Notes: a model not told the origin generated them from the letters alone. Shown: positions 10,918 to 22,269, counted from the first letter of the stretch. The stretch: 64,000 bases of DNA from Otatea glauca (GCA_036346275.1 CM070713.1:53687567-53751566), one strand, 5' to 3'. Translations and numbers: made by a program.

Positions 10918-13900
10918 TGTGAAAAGTGTCTAATAGCTACACAAGAATATGAATAGCTATCGGAATGAGTAAATTGTCACTATAGAATTGTTTCTAATGA
11001 AATATCACATATACACAAATTTATATCGTATCTAGAGCATAAGCATTTTATATGTAGAAAAATGTATACATGTACAGTTAATAAAGAGCAAGGTCATGAT
11101 AAATAAACTAAATTCTAAATATCTAATGTGATCAAACTAAATGATTCAACAAGAATCATTATAACAAAGTTATAAATAACACTTAACCAAATAATTGAAT
11201 TTACAATGCTTGTATAATCCAAATAGTCATAACCTTATCAAACTAGCTTCAAATTTGACAAAACCAAATCCTATAACTTTGAAAAATAATGCCCTTGCTG
11301 ATTATGCAAAAATATCTTATGATTGTGCTAATCTGAATTAAGTCCTTCTTAGGCCCTAATGATCACTTATATGGGAACTATCTCGAATAGAAGCCAAATG
11401 TCACGGAATTAGTTTTAAAACAATTCTGTGGTCATCCCCTGTTAATACCTGAAAAATAGGTAGATTATCTTATAAGGTGCAGTCGCAAACTTAAAATGAA
11501 AACCGAGTTGTTTCGATATCACCTTTGTAGTTGTTTATACCTTTTCAGCAGCATATAAAATAACTCCTCTAAGTGTAAAACTTTATGAAAATAGCGTAGA
11601 GATACTCTATAAAGTGCATGCTACTATGTTCTGAAGAAAGAATATTATTTCATTAAGGTTTGTATATAAAAGAGTCTAGTAACATAACCCTAAATGTTAT
11701 GTTTTCTAAATAAATGAAACACTTAAGCATTTTCAACACCTCGTAGAATATCTCGTCTAAATGCTAATATTATGAAGATCATTTCAGAAATGATATTTAG
11801 GATATGGACTATCATATTCCGGAAAAATATTTAGTTTATAGCTTAATATTCATCTGAATCCAGCTAGTGCTATAACCCTAAGTGATAATTGTTCACTACA
11901 CTTGTAATCCAATTCCTTATAACATAAACCTTATTGTCATTTAAGCTTTTTCAACAATGAATAGAATGTCTCGTCTAAACACTAAAATGTATGAAATCAA
12001 CTTAGAAATGTTCTTCAAAGTATATACTATCCTGTTCTGAAGAAATACTCTTGTTTCGTCATGTTTTGCATATAAATCCTATTAGCCAAATACCCTAAAG
12101 TGTTATGTTTCATGAACTTCATAATATGAATAAACAACTTGGCAATAATGAAGAAATCCATAGTTAATATATATTTGTATCACCAGAACCTCCTTGAAAA
12201 CCATAAATAAATCTAGTAACCTAGCTTAACAGATCTAACTCATTCAAAACCCTTCTTATGCAAATCACTTAAGGCTAAATACTATTTGCATAACCCTATA
12301 ACTAGTGTTTTAATTCTTTTAATCCAAATAATTTTAGCATCTATAATTCGAAGTTATGAATACAAGAATTCATAATTTTAGCCTCTTGAATTCGTAAAGC
12401 AAGAATAGATAATCTATAAAAGAAGCCGTGTTTTGTTCATAATAAAAGCTATTAACTATGTGAATGTGTAATTAGCTAAATAATGAGGTCTTAAAATCAT
12501 ATAATTCAAACCCTAAAACAGTCATGTTTTCTGCAGTGAATCTTTATTTGATTTTCTGTCTGTTTTCTTTTTGCCCTTATTAAAGTTGGATATTTGCTAT
12601 ATTTCGGTTGATCGACGTGTAGAATTCGACGTCCCTTCCTCCGTCAGTTGCGACCTCGTCTTCGCCGTAAGCAATAAATAAGCAAGGCAAGCGCCCCTTT
12701 GACCATCTTGATCCCAGTATTTGATTTGCACTGTGTTTACTAAACTGTTTCATGCATGCGTTTACTTTCTGTAAATTCGCTATTTTGTGGTATTGGTAGA
12801 TATACCTGTTGTCAGATGAAACTCCTTGATAATTATGGAAATGTGAACCTTGATAACCATAGAATAGGGCTAGACATTACTTAATGCCAAATTGGGTATA
12901 TGCGATCTTGTTAAACCTGCTTAGCCATGCTTTAGCTTTTTGTGGGGCAGATGATCATGATTAAAATTGTTTCCTGAAATGTTTTATATGGAACCTAAAT
13001 GGTCCTTTTCGGGAAAATGGTTGCTGGTAGTTTGTTAAAAACCCAAAATAAAACTATGGTTTTGATGCGGGTGATTATTTGCAATAGCCGGATGTGCAGA
13101 GGGATTTGCACGTAGTGTAGGGTGGAGTATCGCCCGTGTCGGATTAAGGACCGAGCAAATGGGATGTTGTAGATCCATGTTTTTCGTGCAACCACGAGGG
13201 CTTGTATGGGCGGGTCTTAGCCTATTAAGTTGTTTAGATGTGGCTTTGCATCTATGGAAGGCGGAGATTGCAGGCATTCGGACAGTGCATCTGAGGTTTC
13301 TACATACCAATGCAGCGGTGTACGCCTTGCCCAGACGAGAGACGTGGTGTTGTGTGTGATAAATGTGGATCCACGGCTTGGGTGAGTGTCTCTGTTTTGG
13401 CGAGGTTAACGCCCCGGCTGGTGTAAAGCCACGTCTAGATAATGTAACGGCTCAGTATGATCTCCTTGCCGACACACGGAGGAAGTGTGTTAATTGTTCG
13501 CGAAAAGGTTGATCATTCCTTGTGGGTAAAGTGTACACCTCTGCAGAGTGTAAATCTAATCGATTAGCGCTACCATGTTATGGGCACTTGGGGAAAATCC
13601 TCCCAATGTTAGAGTCTTTAGTATTTTCTAAAATGGGTTTGGTCTGAACTTGTTTTAGCAACTGTTGCTTTATGTCGAAGGGCTGACATTGATGGACCTT
13701 ATGGTTTGGATTATTCGAACTCACGTCATGGAGGACTTTGAGTATTACTTACTGTTCTATATATTTCTTATCAATCAACTTGCTTTACAATTCAATTTCG
13801 CTTTATGCAAATTAACTGTATTAGCCTTTCCTTTGAAATGGCCTGCATATATTGTAGGTTTTGCTCAAGTCTTGCTGAGTATGTAAAGTACTCACCCTTG

Positions 13901-14223
13901 CTTAATTATTATTTTTTAGGTGGAAGTTAGCGAGGCTTCGAGTCTCTTTTAGTCGCAGGTTGCGGGATCTTCTTCGTCATGTTTTATCTGGAGTTTATGC
14001 CTTGTCAGTTGCCTGCGGGTCGGATGGGCAAACTACAAGATATTGCTTATTTTGTTGCTATCCTCTGTTTTGTAAGCTTCTCTTTGTATATTAGTTTCCG
14101 CTGTAATTATTTGTGGTGTGGTTGTGATTCCAATTGTTGTAAACATGTGAGTGCTAGCTACTGATCTAGGGAATAGCATAGTAATCACATGGAGGTTCCT
14201 GTTCATCAGAACGGGGTCTCACA
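8699..14223 (+). repeat. 3' LTR of L5-D
   Basis: Runs TGTAACATCC ... GGTCTCACA, 5525 bp. The AT-rich 5' third and the 3' two kilobases align with L5-A, B and C; the GC-rich core (about 9700-10260) is C/D-specific. No TATAAATA word is found at the offset (about 1.2 kb) used by L5-A, B and Z. ORFs in the core are shared with L5-C only and look like by-products of GC-rich DNA. Confidence 0.85.
10848..10913. repeat. (AT)n microsatellite, about 65 bp
   Basis: Uninterrupted AT dinucleotide run inside the L5-D LTR. Not present at this length in the other LTRs, so it expanded after insertion. Confidence 0.95.
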
Positions 14224-14396
14224 TTACGAGAGATGGTTTTCGACTTATTGTGAGTTTGTTTTATACTAATACCACTAAAGTTGGATAAAATTATCCATCT
14301 CCATCATGTGGACACCGTCGCCAGCCTCAACACTCTGTAGCCGCCGTCCTTCCCTAGCCTCCCCTGCCGTCGTTGTGCTCCTCCCTTGTCACCGCC

Positions 14397-14777
14397 GTCC
14401 TTTACCCTACCCTCAACCCTGAGACCTTCGCTGCCCATCACTCAATGCTACCACCGGCCTCTTAACTCTATCTCCCACCGGTGTCTTTCACCCCTCCATC
14501 TAGTTGCCCCGGGCCCAACCTTCGCCTTTGCAGATATGCTTCCTCCACCACCAACGGCCTCCTTTGACCCTCCCTCCATCGACCTCGTTCACCACCCCCG
14601 ATGGATATGCTTTCCTCTGTTCAGATATAGAGCAAGGGAGGTTGGGCGGCAACATCGGCAGATCATCCTAGATCTTGATGGTGAGAGTGATGGCATCGCG
14701 GCATCAATGAGAGCGCGCCAGTGAGATCATCAATGGCTGAGCGGTAGTGGAGACACTATGGTGGCGTCGATTGTAAA
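14397..14777. other. Unique GC-rich stretch, copy 1 only
   Basis: Pyrimidine-rich GC sequence with an open frame of 112 codons (14386-14724) lacking any recognised domain. Composition resembles exon 1 of rice genes, but the frame has no support and the block is deleted from copy 2. Confidence 0.4.
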
Positions 14778-15399
14778 GACGTGGATTTTTGTTTGTTTTT
14801 TTCATTTTTCTTTCCTTTTTCGAATTGACATGTGATTATAAAGAATTTTTGTTGTGATTGAACTGACTTTTTTATTAATTCATGTCATTGTTTGCCAAAT
14901 TTCATGAGGCCATGATGAACATTGGAATAGCTGGTATTAGAACCAAGGATATTTCATACATTTTAACAATATGCCAACGAAAAAACATGATGCCAAATAG
15001 CCGTTTGAACCGAAAAGCTAGTTTTAAGCAATAAGCTAAAAAACCTATGGTTAAACAAACGGCCTTAAAAAATCGGGCTGGGCGATATGTTTGTAGGCTG
15101 CGGATTAAGATCCACCGTAGAGGATTTTTTTTGGACCATGGATTGTCAATCAACTGGGGCTTGCATGGATCATGTACCTTTGTTTTAGAAACAGGAGCTA
15201 GATTTTATTAATGAATAGCATACGTACAATTTGAGAGAAGACAATCATACAACAACTACTGTACCTTAGATTAGGGACTCCTGCAAGGAGCCTTCTACGT
15301 TGCATGCACAAAACATCTTACATTGAGGGTTTGAGGTAAATATTACATTGGGAAATATATAAAGTTTCATATCAAAGTATCATGCATGCGATGCAATTA
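14778..15399. other. Non-coding part of duplication, small fold-back at 15000-15065
   Basis: A short fold-back, CCGTTTGAACC... to ...GGTTAAACAAACGG (15002-15063), looks like a tiny MITE relic. An 83-codon minus-strand ORF (15153-14902) also exists in copy 2 but spans this fold-back and is probably not coding. Nothing else recognised. Confidence 0.4.
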
Positions 15400-15650
15400 C
15401 TCCCTCGGTTCCTTTTTAGATGTTGTCTCACAACGTGTGCAATCAACTTTTTTAAACTTTAATTGCTAGTATGCGCAATATTTGGATTTTCACATGGAAA
15501 TGTTATAACTAGATTTGTTTAAAAAAACTTTCATAACAATATATATTTTAATATTGTTTATTAACATATAACTAGAAAAGTAAATATTGTCAAATGTGTA
15601 TATTGTAGACCAAGTCATCCAAAAAGATAAATAGAAAACGACGGAGGTTG
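15400..15650. mobile_element. Stowaway-like MITE, copy 1
   Basis: 251 bp between TA dinucleotides (15398-15399, 15651-15652). Starts CTCCCTCGGTTCC and ends CGACGGAGGTTG, near the Stowaway terminal repeat CTCCCTCCGTTCC. Tc1/mariner-related, non-autonomous. It lies in the 3' flank of the small minus-strand gene. Confidence 0.8.
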
Positions 15651-15944
15651 TAATTGGCCAACAAAGATCACCACAAACATGACTGAAATTAAGATAGCAC
15701 GTTCTGATAGATACACTTCCATGAACACACACACACGACTGAATTCAAGACAGCACAAAATCTGGCAGATACTTCGCCATGCAGCACACCAAATTATTAC
15801 TCCTACCATGCCACGCATGCAAGCATCACAAGCTACCGATATATTGGCCCACCACACACTCAACTTAAAGCTCAACGAGACGCTCAGACGCTACCGCCCT
15901 GATTCGCTGAGGGCTTGCATGCGGGACCGACCGATGCACGGAAC

Positions 15945-17676
15945 TCACTTCTTCGCTGTGGTTTCCGCCGCCTCCTTCCCGCGGGCATTTTCAGGTGGAT
16001 TCACAGTCGTCTCCGGGTTCGATCCACCAGGGATGTCAGCACCAGGATTCGCGGTAACCTATATATATATATACAAACAAGTGCATGCATGTTATCAATC
16101 AGTAGCCGTACTAGTAGATTGTCTGATATGCACCGCATCCTAAAAATCGTAAAAGTAATTAGGATCGATTCTTCTATGGTATGATTTTTATTTCTTCTTG
16201 TCGATTTAGTAGTTGGTGATTTGCGATTTGTGAAATGGCAAAATGTAAAAATGATTTATGTTGTTACAAACCATTGAAAAAGACTATATAATTATACATG
16301 TAAAGTGTACACTTCATTGAATTTTTTTTAGTTTTGCCACTGTTATCAATTGTGCATAAGTAATCCTATACAAACAGTGCCAGGCGAAGTGAATCAAATA
16401 AGCACAAGTACAATATATGGTGCTAGGCTGCTAGCTTTCCTTTTCTCTAGGTAGTTTTATCGCTGCGATAAGAACGATCGATCATCAAGTGGCTCCAGTA
16501 CTCATGCCATCGTCTAGCGAAATGCAGTGTGAACCGTGCATGTCAAAAAGGTGCAGTTCGATCCATCGTACGTTACTTCTAGAGAACAAAAATATAACCA
16601 CGACAATAACAAAATAAAGTTAATTTGGACGGATTTGCATGCGCTGCGATTACCCCGTTGTGCACGTTGCTGGAAGCACCGTTGCGGCCATACTGCCTCA
16701 TATATTCCTCCTGCAGTGATCGAGTAGGAGTTAATCAATTCCGGCGACTTCTTCAGGGTGGAAACTAATTAAGGGTAGGTGTATCGCCAATGATCTGTTT
16801 GGTAAAAAAAGTATTCTGAATGATCAACGCCTCATCTATCTTTATTGAAACACTAACATGTAGATCTTTTCTGTTCTTGGTTTAGTTGGTCAAATAATTT
16901 TTCACACAGATAACCAGCAAATGTTGTACGTATAGAAATAGCTAAATATCAAATGCACAACTATTCATAGCGTTTGCAAACATAGAACTAAGAGATGATC
17001 TATACTATAGCTAGTCATAATTAAGCATCGTCTCAATGAAGTATCAATACAAACATATATGCTAGCTTTGGCTTTGCTTCATGGCAATTTTTACATCATA
17101 TATATATATATAAGCACCCACACCAAAGAAAATATGTATATATATAATTTGAGTATCTAGAAGTGAATTAATATAAGCAGATCCATGGATTTCTTTGTCA
17201 CTTCTTTTTTCCTACAGGACCGACCTATACGCTACAAGAGATTTCTTGTTCAAGACAGAGCTAGCTTGGTGCATCACACACACACACAAAAGTATTCTTT
17301 TTAAACCAACTACACAAGTGTTACGGACGTTTGTAACACAGGAATTTTCTCAATCCTAGCATGAATTGTACTGACTCCCCAATATTTATGTGAAATATAT
17401 ATAAAATTCATGTGTTCCAAACAGGCTCTCAAATTGTTTTTCATTTAAATAAGTGGGGAATTAATTAACACAAATAAACCTAACATAAAAGAGGCACTAG
17501 TACAGGCAAACCTGAATACGACTAAGCACACGTAGAATGTGTAACATGGTACAAGCTAGAATAGCTAGTGCGCAGATAAACGGTACCCTAAGCTTCTGTA
17601 TCTGCGCCGAGCTGAGAGTGAGCGGCTCCATGATATCGTCGTCGCTGGACGAGCCCGGCCTACCGAAAGACGCCAT
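15945..17676 (-). CDS. Putative small three-exon gene, 86 residues, unknown function (copy 1)
   Basis: Minus strand. Exon 1 17676-17587 (30 codons, starts MASFGRPGSSSDDD), exon 2 16710-16654 (19 codons, EEYMRQYGRNGASSNVHNG), exon 3 16058-15945 (37 codons plus TGA, ends EAAETTAKK). All three boundaries are GT-AG and phase 0 (donors GTACC and GTAATC; acceptors CACTGCAG and ATATAG), and the first join gives a continuous helix-like QIQKLREEYMRQYG. The protein would be hydrophilic with a Ser/Asp N-terminus and a Pro/Asn/Thr-rich tail; no signal peptide or membrane segment. I do not recognise a family. Introns are 876 and 595 bp. A short Copia LTR starts about 170 bp upstream. Expression is unproven. 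Confidence 0.5.
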
Positions 17677-18086
17677 TTCCCTCTGAAACCGAAGGTTTTC
17701 CTGTGAAACTGGGCTAGCTTAAAACTAGCTAGATCGACGCAGATAGCTACAAGGATAAACGAGCTGCAGGCACACGTACGAAGGCATAGCTGGCCTGGGG
17801 AGGGGGCCCCTTTTGTAGGCGTCCTAGTTGGGGACCCCACACTGTTAGCTGACGAAGTATACGCGCATACATGCATGGCAAGTGCAAGGCCATCTACAAT
17901 ACCATACAAGGCGTATACGCGTATCAGCTTTAGAAGGAAAGAGATAAGCTTTAGATGGAATAGCTGGCTGTACATAGAAACAGCCTCTGGCTGTTACGCC
18001 TCTGCCGATCCTCCTCTATCCATCTAATCTATATATGCATATGTGATTAATGGAAAATGTATTGCGTTGAATTCTTTCCGCTTTGA

Positions 18087-18098
18087 TGGTATCAGAGC
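18087..18098 (+). other. Primer-binding site, tRNA-iMet type
   Basis: TGGTATCAGAGC immediately after the LTR end; standard minus-strand primer site of plant Copia and many gypsy elements. Confidence 0.85.
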
Positions 18099-18202
18099 AG
18101 CGTCGCTCCTACGTGACCTCTCACCACCGCTTCCGCATCTAACACTCGCAGCGAACCGATTATCGCAGTCTCTACCTCATCGCCGTACCTGCGATCACGC
18201 GC

Positions 18203-18282
18203 ATGGCTGCCATACCATCCGAGATCGACCTGCACGGCAGGAAATTGCTGCCCTTCGCCAAGAAGCTGACCAGCGCGCTCAG
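18203..18282 (+). pseudogene. Copia gag N-terminus fragment (copy 1)
   Basis: Opens MAAIPSEIDL. In copy 2 (62733-62813) the same segment reads 27 intact codons with a heptad-like LLRQEIAALRQEADQRAQ. In copy 1 small base changes alter the middle, and the frame is then broken by L5-F. Only the first residues of gag remain in either copy. Confidence 0.65.
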
Positions 18283-19712
18283 TGTAACATCCCGAAAAAT
18301 GCAATAATATAAAAATTTATATTTTGAATTTGAATATAATTATTTCTGATTTTTCCTAACATTAATGGAATTTATTTGGATTTTCCTGGATCTTTGTATT
18401 GTGGGAAAAATCAAAACAACTAGAATTAAAGAATGGATAATGGTAAAAAGGTAAAGAGGTAAAACTAAAAATGAGAAAAATTACCATTTGACCATATTCA
18501 TGCTGGTAAACCAGTAAAAATACCTAGTAAAAATCTTTGGTGCTGAAATGGAGTAAATAAAATATCTTTGTCATCTCTTTTTTACTAAAAACAGTAAAGT
18601 CAGAATTAATTAAAAACTAGTCATGTGCCCGTGCGTTGCAACGAAAACTCAATTCGCGACAAAAATTTATTTGCAAAGAACGTTAACTTTAGTTATGTTT
18701 CAATAGTAGAAAAAGTTTGATGCTCCGAAGAGATTTGACTATTGGGTTAAATCCTCTTCCATCTCAACCGTTCATGTTAGATCCAACGAATTAAGCACTC
18801 TGAAGGAGAACGGATGATCGTCACCAACTCTTAATTAGAATTAGTAGAGAGATATCAATCATTACCATTGAAGGAGAAGAAAGTTATTGCCTTCCTCTTG
18901 CAGGAAATCTTCTTACTTCTTGCGTGTCATCTCTACTCTTCCTGCGTGTGTCTCCACTACCGACCGGCCTATCCTCCTGGAGATGAGAGTGGGTGCCCTC
19001 TAATAGGAAGTAGATGAAAGCAGAAGGTAGCGTACGCAGGCAGATGGAAGCCAGGTCTCCCGACATCTTCGTGATTGGCACGTGATTTGGTTGCGTGATT
19101 CTTTCCTTTTAATCTATGCATTTCCAAATATGATGAGATAGAATTCCCGTATTATGGGATATGGTGAGTATATTCTTCTATCCATGTAGGACATGATGAG
19201 AAAATCCTTCCATTTATAAAATATATAAATAACATCCTTCCATAGTAAGAATATGTGAATAGAGATATGCTAAAATAATATTTCTATTAAAAAAATATGA
19301 TAAAATCCTTCCATCTAAGATATGATTAAATCCTCTTCTATCTGAGCCGTTCATGTCAGATCCAATAAATCAGATACTCTAGAGGAGAACGGACCACTGC
19401 TACCGACTACTAATTAGAAGTAGTAGAGATAATCGAAACTTATCAGGAGCCACAAAAATTACCATAGAACCCTAAGAGCAGTGTATACATCTGGTAAAAA
19501 TATCAGGAATTTATCATGTCGGCTAAGCCTTCTAAAAATTCAAAAGCAGAGACCATTGAAAACTGAAAATCCGCATGTCAGAATTTTTATAAAATATCCC
19601 ATTGAGATTTAGACTTGAAATTTTTATGAAGATATAAATAATCCAAAATGAACTCCTATAAAAAGTTTGGAAAATAGTTAATATGATTTACATGCCTAAA
19701 TAAATAAACCGC
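18283..19712 (+). mobile_element. L5-F: start portion of a long LTR, inserted in Copia gag (copy 1)
   Basis: Starts TGTAACATCCCG right after the gag codon. Its AT-rich part aligns best with L5-Z. A Helitron occupies 18617-19429. Family similarity fades near 19712, well before the GC core and the CTCACA end, so the LTR is truncated here. Copy 2 starts at 62814 and runs out of the window. Confidence 0.75.
18617..19429 (-). mobile_element. Non-autonomous Helitron, 813 bp (copy 1)
   Basis: On the minus strand the element starts TCTCTACTACTTC (at 19429) and ends CGTTGCAACGCACGGGCAC then ATGACTAG (at 18617), inserted between A and T. These ends fit the grass Helitron consensus (5' TCTMTAYTA, 3' ...CTAG after a CGTNRYAAHGCACG block). 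Comparison with the uninterrupted LTR L5-Z (rc of 1655-1700) shows the empty site. It encodes no Rep/helicase. An inner copy of the 5' terminus lies at about 18850. Confidence 0.8.
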
Positions 19713-20080
19713 CAATTTTTTTTACGGGTCATGATAAGATCGCTGGAGTTAAACCGCTGACGCCGATCGCTGGAATCGCGGTAAAAAATGTAAAAATATC
19801 CCGTGGATCTGATCCACGGGAAAATGAATAAAATAAAATCCCGCGATCTGGGTTCGCTCGAATTTACTGTTCACGGGCCATTTTTGCAATTTCGTCAGAT
19901 CAACGGATAATCTCGAAAAAATTACAAGCCATCGGGCTAGAACAGTAAAAAATTCCCTCACCCGCAGGCTCGACGATGTGCTCCGCCTATAAATTTAAGC
20001 TTTCTTGTTAGTTTAGCCAGTATATGCACAATTAAGCTTTAACGGTTAGTTGCGTACCACGAACTATCAAAGCCACCTCA
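19713..20080. other. Unassigned stretch between L5-F and CACTA G
   Basis: Contains a perfect 9-bp hairpin, CCCGTGGAT-CTG-ATCCACGGG-type, at 19800-19820, and a TATAAAT word at 19988. It resembles LTR promoter sequence in composition, but I cannot place it in a family. Confidence 0.35.
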
Positions 20081-20089
20081 GTGTCGGAC

Positions 20090-20705
20090 CATGTGTGTTG
20101 GTGAAGGGTCGGTACGCAGCAACTGGTAGCACACCCTAGAACCGCTCAAGTAGCTCCTGGCACGATGTCGGGTCGACGTCCTGGGGCACCACAGGGTCAC
20201 CGGCAATCGGGAGTCCGAGGAGGTACGAGAAGTCCTCCAAAGTGATCGCTATCTCACCGACAGGTAGATGGAAGGTGTGCATCCCTGGCCTCCACCGATC
20301 TACGAGGCGGTGGCGAGGACTTGTCGAGCAGAACCGCGACCCGTCCCATCCTGCACATCGTCATGCGTCGCCTCCACCATCCGGGTGAGTGGCAACAATC
20401 CTGATGATCGAATCCTACGAAACAAAAATATGAAATTAATATCAGCACCACACGAATTAATTAATATAAATTATGATACTACATCAAACATAATTAGAAA
20501 TTTCAAGAATAGTATGTTACCTGGGGATCCAACGAGGATCGATTGTCCAGAGCTTCTGCGGTGTCCTCGGTCGTCGTACGCAGAGCTCCAGAGGATCCTG
20601 CCCCTCCTTTGGAAAAGTAGTGGCATAGTGGGTACAGTGACAACGATCAACGACCGGATCTAGTAAATCAAATGGCCAGTCGTCATCTCCATCCTGATGA
20701 GCCAT
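20090..20705 (-). pseudogene. Plant mobile domain (aminotransferase-like) protein remnant
   Basis: Exon 1 (20705-20519) starts MAHQDGDDDWPFDLLDPVVD and ends RWIPR before a GTAAC donor. Exon 2 (about 20412-20090) begins after TTTCGTAG and contains VDRWRPGMHTFHLPVGEIAI and TLEDFSYLLGLPIAGDPV, which is diagnostic for the plant mobile domain (PF10536 type, as in MAIN/MAIL and many transposon passengers). It is broken: at least one frameshift lies between the exon start and VDRWRP, and a TAG stop follows ELLERF. Domain is N-terminal part only. It belongs to CACTA G by position. Confidence 0.75.
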
Positions 20706-20749
20706 ACCTGCAAATTACAAAAATGAAAGTTATATTTGAAATGCATATA

Positions 20750-20996
20750 GAAACAAATGAGTACAGAAAACTATACAAACATCGTAACAATATATAGAAA
20801 CAAATGCGTACAAAAAACTATGCAAGCATCATAACAATATATTGAAACAAATGCGTACGTAAAACTATACAAGCATCATAACAATATATAGAAACAAATG
20901 CGTAGAAAAAACTATACAAGCATCATAACAATATATAGAAACAAATGCGTACAAAAAACTATACAAGCATCATAACAAAATATTGAAACAAATTCC
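20750..20996. repeat. 47-bp tandem repeat, about five copies
   Basis: GAAACAAATGCGTAC starts units at 20750, 20797, 20844, 20891, 20938 and 20985 (last partial), a constant 47-bp period with few mismatches. It sits upstream of the mobile-domain pseudogene within CACTA G. Confidence 0.9.
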
Positions 20997-21480
20997 AATA
21001 GTTTATGAAGCAACAACACTCACAACGACATTCAACTTGCTTACAACTAGGTAAAAAACAGAGTTCATACTATACACATTACATCAATAATATATGAATT
21101 TGATATATAGCATATGATAATTCAAATAGCTTCTCCGGTAGTATGATGACGTCGTCCACCACACCTTGCAGACGATGATCCCTCCCCCGCCCTTGGGTTG
21201 CCATCTCCTCCTTCATCCTCTTCATTTTGTGGCTAGCCGTTCTTCAACGTATGTCTTGTTTGCTTGCATAATGAACATTTCTTCACGCGCTTACTAACTT
21301 CAGACTCAACCATGTCATATGTGATACGAGTACATATCATATGTGATACGAGTAAATATCATATATCACAGACGGTTACAGAAAATAGTCTATGATACTT
21401 TACAACCGTCTGTGATATGTAACTTTGACGGCCATACTAGTAAAACCGTCTGTGATAAAAATCGTGTGTGATGAGATGTC
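20997..21480. other. Terminal part of CACTA G with subterminal words
   Basis: Non-coding. TATCATATGTGATACGAGTA occurs twice (21312-21356), and TCACAGACGGTT/AACCGTCTGTGA words occur at 21368-21450, the subterminal repeat type shared with CACTA I. Confidence 0.55.
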
Positions 21481-21612
21481 TTGTAGTAGTGAGTGGGCTA
21501 GCAAAGGTATACCTTTAGCTAGTTTCTCAACTTTTAACCCAACTCATTCTATTTTCCACGGCTCTTTTTAATCTCAAGTTGGTTTCTGCTTGAATCTCGC
21601 GTGTATATGCAG

Positions 21613-21932
21613 AACATCACTGCCTATTTCGGAGGGCTGATCGGCCGCGTAGCAACAGGATCGCCAACGCTCGGTTCACGCTGGACGGGGAAGCCTACCG
21701 GTTGTTCCCCAACGATGGCAAGAACACGCTCCACGGTAAGCTTCAGAAGATTTTCCCCCCTTCGTGCAAGAGGCTTTGCTATGAGCTGTGATCGTTCATC
21801 GTTCCTTTTGTTATTACTGTCTAGGTGGTCACCGGGGATTCAGCAAGGTGATATGGACGGTGAAGGAGCACGTCGGCGGTGGCGGCTCCCCATACATCAT
21901 TATGTACTACCAAAGCTTCGACGGAGAGCAAG
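21613..21932 (+). pseudogene. Aldose 1-epimerase (galactose mutarotase) gene remnant
   Basis: Two exons with intact splice sites: 21613-21735 (acceptor TATGCAG, donor GTAAGC) and 21825-21932 (acceptor TGTCTAG, donor GTAAAG). They encode YFGGLIGRVA, then NRIANARFTLDGEAYRLFPN and DGKNTLH, then HGGHRGFSKVIWTVKEH and MYYQSFDGEQ, a clear match to the N-terminal half of plant aldose 1-epimerases, which interconvert alpha and beta anomers of sugars such as galactose. The family's HGG motif is present. One base is missing near 21653 (between GRVA and NRIA), so the gene is dead. Retained introns show a DNA-level copy, not a retrocopy. Upstream it is cut by CACTA G and downstream by CACTA I. Confidence 0.85.
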
Positions 21933-22172
21933 GTAAAGAATTGGAGCTATATAACTACAACTCTTAATTGAGAAGGTAAGGCTAGCTTTTGTGATATGAA
22001 CAGAATTGCTTTTCCTTTTCTCTGTAATGAATGCGTTGAGCATGTAGATGTCTGCTTGCAAAAACTTTTTTTTTTGGCGAGGAAGAACATTTGCACTTGC
22101 CTGTACTACCTACATCATCCCGTGGTCCAGTGCTATCACATCGGGGAGAAGAATTTTTCTTGCATATGCATT
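21933..22172. other. Intron of the aldose 1-epimerase remnant
   Basis: Begins with the GTAAAG donor. AT-rich, no other feature. Its continuation lies beyond CACTA I at 56924. Confidence 0.5.
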
Positions 22173-22269
22173 CTCTACTACGTAAAGGGCTATATTAGAT
22201 ATCTCATCATAGACGATTTTAGAATAATCGTCTGTGAAAATATTATATCACAAACGATTAGTGACTTTA

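Larger units (their letters stand above)
6820..14223 (+). mobile_element. L5-D: 5'-truncated long-LTR element (internal part plus 3' LTR)
   Basis: Internal sequence from about 6820 to 8698 is colinear with L5-B 41930-43460, then a polypurine tract (8685-8696) and a complete 3' LTR from TGTAACATCC (8699) to GGGGTCTCACA (14223), 5525 bp. The right flank is TTACG, continuing into sequence matched at 57785, so the insertion point is clear. The 5' LTR, primer-binding site and left target-site copy are not in the window. The LTR shares its GC core with L5-C (9700-10260 versus 55090-55500), so C and D are one subfamily. Confidence 0.85.
17843..18282 (+). mobile_element. Short Copia LTR, PBS and gag start, interrupted (copy 1)
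   Basis: A 244-bp LTR (17843-18086) beginning TGTTAGCTGAC is followed at once by TGGTATCAGAGC (18087-18098), complementary to the 3' end of initiator methionine tRNA. A gag-like start follows at ATG 18203 (MAAIPSEIDL). The LTR ends GA here but CA in copy 2, so copy 1 has a mutated last dinucleotide. The reading frame stops at 18282 where L5-F is inserted. The 72 bp before the LTR also occur at 4105. Confidence 0.7.
14224..19470. repeat. Segmental duplication, copy 1
   Basis: 14224-14396 matches 57785-57957, and 14778-19470 matches 59306-64000, in the same orientation about 44.5 kb apart and nearly identical. Copy 1 was entered by L5-D at its left edge. 14397-14777 has no counterpart in copy 2, where an LTR fragment replaces it. 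The duplicated block already held the Stowaway MITE, the short Copia LTR, L5-F and the Helitron, so the duplication is younger than all of these. Confidence 0.9.
20080..21491 (+). mobile_element. CACTA element G, 3' end with plant-mobile-domain pseudogene
   Basis: Ends CTTGTAGTAGTG at 21491; read on the minus strand this is CACTACTACAAG, a CACTA terminus. Subterminal TCACAGACGG-type words (21370-21465) point inwards. No matching start was found to the left, so it is truncated near 20080. Its end lies within an intron of the aldose 1-epimerase remnant. Confidence 0.65.

Noticed and set aside
14902..15153. 83-codon minus-strand ORF, also open in copy 2
   Set aside because: It spans a small fold-back repeat, and openness in copy 2 follows from near-identity of the duplication.
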